Both the position numbers and the translations under genes were made by a program. The notes below the pieces were generated by a model. The model did not search any database. It was not told the DNA's origin and worked only from the letters and a program-made list of their open reading frames with translations. DNA of 10,810 bases from an uncultured Eubacteriales bacterium (GTDB taxonomy: Bacteria > Bacillota > Clostridia > Oscillospirales > Oscillospiraceae). Position 1 is the stretch's first letter, and every line of letters begins with the position of its first letter. This document shows positions 1-5,590 of this stretch, piece by piece. The DNA lies in NCBI GenBank assembly GCA_900555735.1, contig USMI01000053.1:1-10810 (forward strand), written 5' to 3'.

Positions 1-287
1 GCCTGTACGCCCGCAAGGGCTTCACCGACCGGGGCATCAAGATCCGGGAGAGCGCGCTGGAAGCGCCTACGCCCATCATCCCCCTGTATACCTATGAGAC
101 CTACTGGACGCTGGAAGCGGCGGCGGAGATCTATGACCGGGGCGTGTATGTGAATCCCACGCTGCCGCCTGCCACGCCGGAGGGCGAGGCGCTGCTGCGC
201 ACCAGCTACATGGCCACCCACACCGAGGCGCTGCTGGACGAGGCCATGGATATCATTTCGGATGTGATGGTGAAGCGCCATGGATAA
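1..287 (+). CDS. PLP-dependent alpha-oxoamine synthase, C-terminal fragment (AONS/KBL/SPT superfamily)
   Basis: This is the 3' end of a gene that starts before the window; codons run from base 3 to the TAA at 285-287, about 94 residues. The tail matches the end of fold-type I enzymes that condense an acyl-CoA with an amino acid (8-amino-7-oxononanoate synthase, 2-amino-3-ketobutyrate CoA ligase, serine palmitoyltransferase). The diagnostic stretch reads GVYVNPTLPPATPEG followed by LLRTSYMATHTEALLDEA: a Val-Asn-Pro strand, a Pro-Pro-x-x-Pro turn, the substrate-carboxylate-binding Arg of LLRTS, and the His-Thr before the last helix. The PPATP and RTSYMATHT wording looks closer to serine palmitoyltransferases than to BioF or KBL, but the PLP lysine and N-terminal half are not in view. 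It overlaps the following SDR gene by 8 bases, so the two are translationally coupled and probably act on the same pathway. Superfamily is secure; substrate is not. Confidence 0.82.
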   Translation, partial: LYARKGFTDRGIKIRESALEAPTPIIPLYTYETYWTLEAAAEIYDRGVYVNPTLPPATPEGEALLRTSYMATHTEALLDEAMDIISDVMVKRHG

Positions 288-1074
288 AAAAGTCGCCATC
301 GTTACCGGAGGAACCTCCGGTATCGGCCGCGCCACGGCGCTGGCCCTGCAGGCGGACGGCTACACCGTCTATGAGCTGAGCCGCCGCGCCGAGGGCATGG
401 CGGATGTGCGCCACATCGTGGCGGACATCACCAAGGAGGAGACGCTGCGCTCCGCTGTACAGCAGGTGATGGCAGCGGAGGGCCGCATTGATCTGGTGGT
501 CAACAACGCGGGCTTTGGTATTTCCGGGGCCATCGAGTTTACCGCCACCGAGGAGGCCCAGCGCCTGTTTGACGCCAATTTCTTCGGTATGGTGCGGATG
601 AACCGCTGTGTGGTGCCCATCATGCGGCAGCAGGGCAGTGGTCGGATCATCAATCTCAGCAGCGTTGCCGCGCCGGTACCGATCCCATTTCAGGCATTTT
701 ACAGCGCTGGTAAGGCTGCAGTCAACGACTATACCATGGCGCTGGCCAATGAGCTGCGGCCCTTCGGCGTCAGCGTGTGCGCCGTGCAGCCCGGTGATAT
801 CAAGACCGGCTTCACCGCCGCACGGGAAAAGGTCATCGACGGCGACGACGTGTATCAGGGCCGCATCAGCCGCTCCGTCCAGCGGATGGAGCACGACGAG
901 CAGACCGGTATGGACCCGGCGAAAGCGGGACGGTTCATCGCCAACGTGGCCGCCAAGGGCCGCGTCAAGCCCATCTACACCATCGGCGCCAGCTACAAGT
1001 TTTTTGTGTTTCTGGTGCGTATCCTGCCCGGCCGTTTGCTGAACTGGATGATCGGGCTGCTGTATGCCAAATAA
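280..1074 (+). CDS. SDR-family NAD(P)-dependent oxidoreductase
   Basis: A classical short-chain dehydrogenase/reductase of 264 residues, the usual size. Visible motifs are the nucleotide-binding TGGTSGIG (residues 9-16), the acidic adenine-pocket residue in VADI (D49), NNAG (75-78), the catalytic serine in INLSS (127-128), YSAGK with the Tyr141/Lys145 pair, and the PG after strand 6 (170-171). Arginines just after the second strand (ELSRR, 32-36) suggest NADP(H) preference. The last 25 residues are hydrophobic with basic breaks, ending LLNWMIGLLYAK, which could be a membrane-proximal helix. The ATG at 280 lies inside the end of the upstream oxoamine synthase gene, an 8-base overlap typical of coupled translation. 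An alpha-oxoamine synthase yields a 3-ketone, and an SDR is the kind of enzyme that reduces one (as 3-ketosphinganine reductase does in sphingolipid synthesis), so a paired function is plausible. Substrate is unproven; many SDRs look alike. Confidence 0.93.
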   Translation: MDKKVAIVTGGTSGIGRATALALQADGYTVYELSRRAEGMADVRHIVADITKEETLRSAVQQVMAAEGRIDLVVNNAGFGISGAIEFTATEEAQRLFDANFFGMVRMNRCVVPIMRQQGSGRIINLSSVAAPVPIPFQAFYSAGKAAVNDYTMALANELRPFGVSVCAVQPGDIKTGFTAAREKVIDGDDVYQGRISRSVQRMEHDEQTGMDPAKAGRFIANVAAKGRVKPIYTIGASYKFFVFLVRILPGRLLNWMIGLLYAK

Positions 1075-1079
1075 ATCGG

Positions 1080-1123
1080 ATATCCTACCTTTCGGAGCAC
1101 CGGAGGGCAGGATATTTTATTTT
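1080..1123 (+). terminator. Rho-independent terminator of the oxoamine synthase-SDR operon
   Basis: A hairpin begins six bases after the SDR stop. Bases 1080-1095 pair with 1100-1115 around an AGCA loop. The outer seven pairs (ATATCCT/AGGATAT) are perfect, with one A/C mismatch and a few G-T pairs further in. The run TTTTATTTT follows at 1115-1123. Shape and position fit an intrinsic terminator that isolates the upstream operon from cassette A. Confidence 0.85.
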
Positions 1124-1133
1124 GCGCAAAATA
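1118..1133. repeat. 16-base perfect palindrome just upstream of the cassette A promoter
   Basis: TATTTTGCGCAAAATA is its own reverse complement over all 16 bases. It overlaps the U-tract of the preceding terminator and ends four bases before the -35 box at 1138. Its sequence differs from the GTTTA-N7-TAAAC repeats in the same promoter, so if it is an operator it would serve a different protein. It may be a chance palindrome in AT-rich flanking sequence. Confidence 0.45.
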
Positions 1134-1137
1134 CCTC

Positions 1138-1166
1138 TTGACATGCTGGTTTACACATGATAAACT
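1138..1166 (+). promoter_or_regulatory. Sigma-A type promoter of cassette A
   Basis: TTGACA at 1138-1143 is a perfect -35 box. After an exact 17-base spacer comes TAAACT at 1161-1166 as the -10. The start of transcription is expected near 1173. The -10 is part of the first inverted repeat, which is the expected arrangement for a repressor-blocked promoter. The next gene, the repressor, begins at 1216. Confidence 0.8.
1149..1165. promoter_or_regulatory. Operator A1, inverted repeat GTTTA-N7-TAAAC
   Basis: The 17-base element GTTTACACATGATAAAC has perfect 5-base arms and sits between the -35 and -10 boxes, overlapping the -10. A second copy with the same arms and spacing lies at 1182-1198, 33 bases centre to centre. 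The TA-N7-TA core matches the geometry of the two operators of cassette B. It is the inferred binding site of the BlaI-family repressor encoded immediately downstream. Confidence 0.75.
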
Positions 1167-1181
1167 CAAAACAACAAAACG

Positions 1182-1198
1182 GTTTATTGCGGATAAAC
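1182..1198. promoter_or_regulatory. Operator A2, inverted repeat GTTTA-N7-TAAAC
   Basis: GTTTATTGCGGATAAAC repeats the arms of operator A1 exactly with an unrelated 7-base centre. Conservation of arms but not centre is what a dimeric repressor site shows. It lies downstream of the predicted transcription start and just ahead of the AAAGGAG ribosome site at 1201-1207, so bound repressor would block early elongation. Confidence 0.75.
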
Positions 1199-1215
1199 TA
1201 AAAGGAGAACGCGAT

Positions 1216-1578
1216 ATGGAAATGTTGGAGCTGGGCGAGGTACAGCTGCGGTTCGCGGAGCTGGTGTGGCATTACGCGCCGCTGCCCTCCGGCGAGTTGG
1301 TGAAGATCTGCCAGAGGGAGCTGAACTGGAAGAAGCCCACCACCTATACGGTGCTGCGGAAACTGTGCGAAAAAGGCCTTTTCAAAAATGAGGACGGGCT
1401 GGTGTCGGTGGTGATGACGCAGGAGGAGTTTTACGCCGCCCGGTCGGAGCAGTTCGTGGAGGAGAGCTTCGACGGGTCGCTGCCTGCCTTCATCACGGCC
1501 TTTACCTCCCGCAAGAAGCTGTCGGCGGCAGAGGTGGAGGAGATCCAGAAGATGATCGACACATTCCGGAGGGGCTGA
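1216..1578 (+). CDS. BlaI/MecI-family transcriptional repressor, cassette A
   Basis: A 120-residue winged-helix repressor, the normal length for BlaI/MecI. The start at 1216 is chosen because AAAGGAG at 1201-1207 stands eight bases before it; an in-frame start further upstream would run through the promoter and both operators. The recognition-helix region is NWKKPTTYTVLRKL (37-50), followed by the wing strands ending near residue 67. The C-terminal dimer helices include SFDGSLPAFITAFTSRKKL (84-102). By ungapped comparison it is identical to the cassette B repressor at 63 of 120 positions. In Staphylococcus aureus BlaI is inactivated by cleavage at Asn101-Phe102; the aligned bond here is Ala95-Phe96. 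It is first in an operon with a lipoprotein and an M56 metallopeptidase and should repress its own promoter through operators A1 and A2. Family assignment is firm; signal and other targets are unknown. Confidence 0.92.
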   Translation: MEMLELGEVQLRFAELVWHYAPLPSGELVKICQRELNWKKPTTYTVLRKLCEKGLFKNEDGLVSVVMTQEEFYAARSEQFVEESFDGSLPAFITAFTSRKKLSAAEVEEIQKMIDTFRRG

Positions 1579-1618
1579 GAAACAGGAGCGCGCCTGTCAG
1601 GGTGATGGGAGAGGAAAA

Positions 1619-2725
1619 ATGAAGCACAGGGGAAAGCGGATCGTCATTGCGGCGCTTTTGCTGGCGCTGCTGTGTGGCTGCGGCGCAGCGCCGCAGAAGG
1701 AACACGAGACGGAGCCGGCAGGCGACGGGCCGTATCTGTCTATCACATACGGCTGCAACAATGCAGAAAATGCTTCCGGCCGGGACATGGTGTTTTACAC
1801 CTATGATCTTGAGACGCGGCAGCTGACCGAAGAAGCGGTCATTCCCTTTGACGCACGGTACGCCAGCGGCGTGGTATCAAGGGCTGACGGCATCGTCTAC
1901 TATTCCAGAAGGGCGGAGCCGGGAGTGCTGACCTCCAACGACAGCCTGTGCGCCCATGATATCGCCACGGGGGAGAAGACGCTTCTTGAGACAGAGCATG
2001 TCTCCTATAACGAGATCACCCTCGTCGATCCGGACACGCTGCTGGTCATGGCGGTGACGGCGGAACATCCCATCCTGCCGGCGCGGTTCGACCTGAAAAG
2101 CCGTACCTTCACCGATGCGGCGGAGGTCAACGGGGAGGAACCGACCCTTTATACCAGCGGCAGCAGTCCGCTGAACTACAACTATCAGACCGGGTTGTTC
2201 ATCAACATCTATCAGGTGGAGGCGGAGCGGTATTCCGAAGCGTACCACCGCTTTGAAAGCGAGATCAACACCTATGTTGCACTGATGAATGACGATCTGG
2301 TCAAAGACCCGAACCGAGTATACGCCGTCAGTCTGCTGCTGGGCAGCCTTATTGACGACGCGGTGCAGCTGTCGGACAATGAACTGCTGGTGGAGCGCAC
2401 GGACGACAGCTTTGACGAGGAGAAGGGCGTGCTGGTCACGGAGCGGCATTTCTACCGCCTGACCTTCGCGGGCGACGGCAGCGCGTCCTTTGAACCGACA
2501 GAGCCGCCCTTTCCGGCGAAGAAGGTGCGGGAGCACGGTTACCGGACCGTGGACGGCGGAAGAACGTGGTATCTGATCATGGGCGAGAAAAACTCGGAGA
2601 CGGGCGGGCTGTACGCCTACTGCACCGAAACCGGCGAGCTGACGCCAATCCTGCTGAACGATCCGGCGGCAGAGGGTTATATTATTGATTTTTCCATCAT
2701 TGGGCCGCAGGGCCAAAGGGATTGA
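1619..2725 (+). CDS. Lipoprotein with beta-propeller-like repeats, placed between repressor and M56 genes
   Basis: A 368-residue protein that I cannot assign to a named family. It opens with a lipoprotein signal: basic MKHRGKR, a hydrophobic core of about 11 residues, and a lipobox LCGC with Cys21 as the lipidated residue, so it should be anchored on the outer face of the membrane. The mature part has recurring strand pairs of the form 'tyrosine/histidine-Asp-Leu-x-Thr-x-x-x-Thr', for example TYDLETRQLTEE (61-72), AHDIATGEKTLLE (112-124), RFDLKSRTFTDA (156-167) and LYAYCTETGELTPIL (331-345), resembling blade edges of TolB/WD-like propellers. The ATG at 1619 follows GGGAGAGGA. It lies 40 bases after the repressor, and its stop codon is embedded in the ribosome site of the M56 gene, so it belongs to the same operon. 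A role as accessory sensor or ligand binder for the M56 protein is inference from position. Confidence 0.8.
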   Translation: MKHRGKRIVIAALLLALLCGCGAAPQKEHETEPAGDGPYLSITYGCNNAENASGRDMVFYTYDLETRQLTEEAVIPFDARYASGVVSRADGIVYYSRRAEPGVLTSNDSLCAHDIATGEKTLLETEHVSYNEITLVDPDTLLVMAVTAEHPILPARFDLKSRTFTDAAEVNGEEPTLYTSGSSPLNYNYQTGLFINIYQVEAERYSEAYHRFESEINTYVALMNDDLVKDPNRVYAVSLLLGSLIDDAVQLSDNELLVERTDDSFDEEKGVLVTERHFYRLTFAGDGSASFEPTEPPFPAKKVREHGYRTVDGGRTWYLIMGEKNSETGGLYAYCTETGELTPILLNDPAAEGYIIDFSIIGPQGQRD

Positions 2726-2740
2726 GGAGGGCAGAGCGTG
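2724..2740 (+). promoter_or_regulatory. Ribosome site deciding the GTG start of the cassette A M56 gene
   Basis: GAGGAGGG at 2724-2731 overlaps the lipoprotein stop codon (TGA, 2723-2725) and stands six bases before GTG at 2738. This supports the GTG as the true start and translational coupling to the lipoprotein gene. Confidence 0.75.
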
Positions 2741-5089
2741 GATACCTTGCGTCAATTATTTGTCGGCACATTGAATCTGGCGGTATCCGCCAGTTGGCTG
2801 ATCGCGGCGATTTTGCTGCTGCGGCCATTATTGAAGAAGATCGCGCCCAAGTGGGTGCTGTGCGCCATGTGGGCGCTGGTGGCGATACGGCTGGTGTGCC
2901 CCGTGATGCTGCACTCCGACCTGTCGGTCTACCGGCTGGCGGGCGATGCCGTGCAGTCCAGCGGACAGGTGACGTATTTCGAGGATGCGGGCTTCTGCGG
3001 CGATGTCCACTACCGGCCCGCCACGCTGCTGCCCGGCGTGTCGGCGGCCCTGACCGCGGCCGCGCCCATCAGCGACACAGCGGACGATACCGCGCCGGAG
3101 ACTTTCGTGGATACGGCGGCACGGCCCTCGACGCCATCCCGTTCCACTGACATGAATCTGCTGTCCATCGCGTGGGGAGTGGGCATCTATATCATGGTGA
3201 TGGCGGCACTGGCGGGCTATGTGAGTCTGCGGGAGGATGTAGCGGCGTCTATTCCGCTGGAGGGCAATGTGTACCTGTGCGACAACATCAAGTCGCCCTT
3301 TATTCTGGGCGTGTTCCGGCCCCGCATTTATCTGACCTCAGGTATGGACGAAGCGGCGCGGGACTGCGTGCTGCGGCACGAGAGGGCCCACCTGCGGCGG
3401 TGGGACCATATGTGGAAGCCGCTGGGCTTCGTGCTGCTGGCGGTATATTGGTATGATCCGCTGATGTGGGCGGCGTATATCCTGTTCTGCCGGGATATGG
3501 AGCTGGCCTGCGACGAGCGGGTAGTACGGGACATGGCGGCGGAGGAACGGGCCGTTTACTCGCAGGCGCTGCTGGATTGCAGCCGGGGCCGCCGCTGGGT
3601 GGCCGCCTGCCCGCTGGCCTTCGGCGAGGTGAGCGTCAAGACCCGCGTAAAGGCCGTGCTGCAAGGGAAAAAGCCCGCCTTCTGGGCGGTGCTGGCGGCA
3701 GTGGTCATATGCGCCGTAGTGGCGGTGTGCTTTTTGACCGACCCCAGGGGGGCGAGCAACGAGGAGCCCGACCTGTCTCTTGCAAGCTATCAGAATGTGG
3801 CGACGCTGGCCTATCAGTCGGACGATGTGATTGTGACGCAGTTCGACGGCACCGTCACGACCGTGTCCGGACGGGCGCTGGGCGAGCTGCTGTCAAACGC
3901 CGACTGGACGTTCCAGTCGGAGGGCAAGCCGGACGACGGCTCGGATGACGACTATTACCTGATGGTGCAGGTGGACAATGATATCGCCCTCCGCTTCTAC
4001 GCCGGTGCGCCCTCGGATGGCGTCAAGATCACCGCCGGTAATGACATCCGCTGGTACGGCATGGGGGAGATGCACCTTGACGAGGTAGAGAAGGCGCTGG
4101 TGCAGACCGACCAATTGCTGCTGAAGCTGGCCAGACAGGCGGACGAAATGGATACCTTCGACATGATGTGGCTGGAGGGCGACGCAGCGTATCCGGACGA
4201 CGATATCCCAGCTCCGGTACTGTCCCGCTTCCTGCGGTCGCCGAGCTGGCAGCCGGTGGAGGATGCAACCACAATGGCGGAGATGTTCGACGGATCGGAC
4301 TACCAGCCGGTGGCATGGCTGACGATAGGCGACAGTACGCTGTATTTCTACGAAGACAGCATCAAGCAGAAATACTTGAATTTCAGTGCCGGAAGCGCTG
4401 TGATCCGTACCGCCGAAACGGAGTACTTCTACAACATTCTGGACACGAGCTTCCGCAGCTGGCTGGAGGGCGACGGCCGCTATCTGGGGCAGGCGGATCA
4501 GGAGACCTATACCTTCGGCAGCTATGAGCAGGACGGCGACACCGGCAACGGCAAGGAGCCTATCGAATGGCTGGTGCTGGATCGTGACGGTGACAAGACG
4601 CTGCTGATCAGCAAGTACGCGCTGGACTATCAGTCCTTCATGCCCTTCTATGAGCCGGTGACGGAGCACTTTACATGGGAGAGCAGCACCCTGCGCCAGT
4701 GGCTCAACAGCACCTTCCTCAACAGTGCCTTCAGCGCCGATGAGCAGCAGCGGCTGCTGACCACCACGGTCATCACCTCGCCCGGCAGTCTCCATCGCAG
4801 CGATGGCCCCATCACCACCGAGGATCGGGTGTTCCTGCTGAGCAATACGGAGGTGTATGCCTACTTTGCCAACGAGGCGGCCACCGCCGCCGAATATACC
4901 GCCTATGCTCTGTCGGCCAACCCGTGGGCCGGGAGCGCCACCGCTCCCGGCGCGGCGGATTGGTGGCTGCGCACCACCAGCGGCGATCACCCTGATGCGG
5001 TCTACTCCGGCGGCGGTGTGGGCGAGGGCGCCCGCGCCTATGAGGGCGAATATGTCCGCCCTGCCATCTGGGTGGACATGAGCCGGTGA
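2738..5089 (+). CDS. BlaR1-like M56 membrane metallopeptidase with C-terminal DUF6273-type domain
   Basis: A 783-residue membrane protein with the BlaR1/MecR1 plan. Predicted membrane segments lie at about 8-30, 39-58, 140-162 and 314-334. The inward loop between the third and fourth carries the zinc-protease motif HERAH (214-218) and the downstream ACDERVV (257-263), whose acidic residues include the likely third ligand. After the fourth segment about 450 residues face outside. No beta-lactam acylation signature (SxxK with KTG) is visible. Instead there are two related alpha/beta modules (about 376-457 and 492-571) and a final domain (593-783) with FGSYEQDGDTGNGKEPIEWL, WLNSTFLNSAF, WWLRTTSG and VRPAIWVD, the hallmarks I know from DUF6273. 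It starts with GTG, coupled to the upstream lipoprotein. Expected role: sense an extracellular signal and inactivate the cassette A repressor. The protease family is firm; the DUF6273 name is from memory of the motif pattern; the ligand is unknown. Confidence 0.88.
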   Translation: MDTLRQLFVGTLNLAVSASWLIAAILLLRPLLKKIAPKWVLCAMWALVAIRLVCPVMLHSDLSVYRLAGDAVQSSGQVTYFEDAGFCGDVHYRPATLLPGVSAALTAAAPISDTADDTAPETFVDTAARPSTPSRSTDMNLLSIAWGVGIYIMVMAALAGYVSLREDVAASIPLEGNVYLCDNIKSPFILGVFRPRIYLTSGMDEAARDCVLRHERAHLRRWDHMWKPLGFVLLAVYWYDPLMWAAYILFCRDMELACDERVVRDMAAEERAVYSQALLDCSRGRRWVAACPLAFGEVSVKTRVKAVLQGKKPAFWAVLAAVVICAVVAVCFLTDPRGASNEEPDLSLASYQNVATLAYQSDDVIVTQFDGTVTTVSGRALGELLSNADWTFQSEGKPDDGSDDDYYLMVQVDNDIALRFYAGAPSDGVKITAGNDIRWYGMGEMHLDEVEKALVQTDQLLLKLARQADEMDTFDMMWLEGDAAYPDDDIPAPVLSRFLRSPSWQPVEDATTMAEMFDGSDYQPVAWLTIGDSTLYFYEDSIKQKYLNFSAGSAVIRTAETEYFYNILDTSFRSWLEGDGRYLGQADQETYTFGSYEQDGDTGNGKEPIEWLVLDRDGDKTLLISKYALDYQSFMPFYEPVTEHFTWESSTLRQWLNSTFLNSAFSADEQQRLLTTTVITSPGSLHRSDGPITTEDRVFLLSNTEVYAYFANEAATAAEYTAYALSANPWAGSATAPGAADWWLRTTSGDHPDAVYSGGGVGEGARAYEGEYVRPAIWVDMSR

Positions 5090-5113
5090 GCGCTTCTGGA
5101 GACGTAGTGTGAC

Positions 5114-5148
5114 GAAAAAGCGATTTCTGAAAAAGAGATCGCTTTTTC
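5114..5148 (+). terminator. Rho-independent terminator of cassette A
   Basis: GAAAAAGCGAT (5114-5124) pairs with ATCGCTTTTTC (5138-5148). The stem continues inward by four more pairs, one of them G-T, to a GAAAA loop. The T-run is 5143-5147. It begins 24 bases after the M56 stop codon, and the -35 box of cassette B starts only two bases after its end. Confidence 0.87.
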
Positions 5149-5150
5149 TC

Positions 5151-5179
5151 TTGACAAGTGCGACTACATAGTGTAGTCT
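5151..5179 (+). promoter_or_regulatory. Promoter of cassette B
   Basis: TTGACA at 5151-5156 is a perfect -35 box. The best -10 at 17-base spacing is TAGTCT (5174-5179), a weaker match that lies within the right arm of operator B1. TATAAA at 5183-5188 is too far away for a standard spacer. Promoter placement is confident; the exact -10 is less so. Confidence 0.7.
5162..5178. promoter_or_regulatory. Operator B1, inverted repeat GACTACA-N3-TGTAGTC
   Basis: GACTACATAGTGTAGTC is a 17-base element with perfect 7-base arms. It contains the TACA...TGTA core known from staphylococcal bla and mec operators. It lies between the -35 and -10 boxes and overlaps the -10. A second copy with the same arms follows 27 bases downstream, centre to centre. 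It is the inferred site for the cassette B repressor. Confidence 0.85.
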
Positions 5180-5188
5180 ATCTATAAA

Positions 5189-5205
5189 GACTACATGTTG
5201 TAGTC
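5189..5205. promoter_or_regulatory. Operator B2, inverted repeat GACTACA-N3-TGTAGTC
   Basis: GACTACATGTTGTAGTC repeats both 7-base arms of operator B1 with a different centre. It lies around or just after the transcription start and ends six bases before the AAGGAGG ribosome site (5211-5217). Paired sites placed this way are typical of BlaI/MecI autoregulation. Confidence 0.85.
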
Positions 5206-5225
5206 GCATAAAGGAGGGATGCAGG

Positions 5226-5588
5226 ATGGCAGAATTGCAGCTGGGCGTGGTGGAATCGAAATTCGCCGATATCATCTGGCGCACCGCACCGGTCACGTCC
5301 TCTCAGCTGGTGAAGCTGGGCGAGGCGGAGCTGGGCTGGAAGCGCACCACCGTACACACGGTGCTGCGGCGGCTGTGCGACAAGGGGCTGTTTCAGAACG
5401 ACGGCGGCCTTGTGACGGTGAAAATGAGCCGGGAGGACTTTTACGCCCGCCAGAGCCAACAGTATGTGGCGGACAGCTTTGACGGGTCGCTGCCGGCGTT
5501 TATCGCGGCCTTTACGCAGGGCCGGAAGCTGACGGAGGAGGAACGGGACGAGCTGCGTCGGATGATCGACGAAGCAGGGGAGGGCTGA
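5226..5588 (+). CDS. BlaI/MecI-family transcriptional repressor, cassette B
   Basis: A 120-residue winged-helix repressor, the same length as the cassette A copy and alignable without gaps (63 of 120 identical by hand count). The start at 5226 follows AAGGAGG with eight bases between; an ATG at 5219 is out of frame and too close to that site. The recognition-helix region reads GWKRTTVHTVLRRL (37-50). It differs from cassette A mainly at residues 40, 41, 43, 44 and 49, in parallel with the changed operator arms. The dimerisation and cleavage region SFDGSLPAFIAAFTQ (84-98) is almost unchanged, with Ala95-Phe96 at the position of the Asn-Phe bond cut in staphylococcal BlaI. The M56 gene follows after two bases, so the pair is translationally coupled. 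It should bind operators B1 and B2 and repress its own operon; further targets are not visible here. Confidence 0.93.
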   Translation: MAELQLGVVESKFADIIWRTAPVTSSQLVKLGEAELGWKRTTVHTVLRRLCDKGLFQNDGGLVTVKMSREDFYARQSQQYVADSFDGSLPAFIAAFTQGRKLTEEERDELRRMIDEAGEG

Positions 5589-5590
5589 GT

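Noticed and set aside
1138..1215. Upstream extension of the cassette A repressor by 26 codons
   Set aside because: It would translate the promoter and both operators; the good ribosome site and paralogue alignment place the start at 1216.
1582..1597. Small hairpin ACAGG/CCTGT between the cassette A repressor and lipoprotein genes
   Set aside because: Only five pairs with a six-base loop and no U-tract; too weak to call an attenuator or terminator.
4514..5086. Target region of a diversity-generating retroelement, because the terminal domain looks lectin-like
   Set aside because: No reverse transcriptase, template repeat or accessory gene is in the window, and no second copy of the 3' end is visible.
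5219..5221. ATG immediately after the cassette B ribosome site
   Set aside because: It is out of frame with the repressor and only one base from AAGGAGG and its following G, too close for initiation; ATG 5226 is correctly spaced.
3893..5296. 467-codon open reading frame on the minus strand
   Set aside because: It is antisense to the cassette A M56 gene, runs across a terminator and both cassette B operators, and shows no recognisable protein features.
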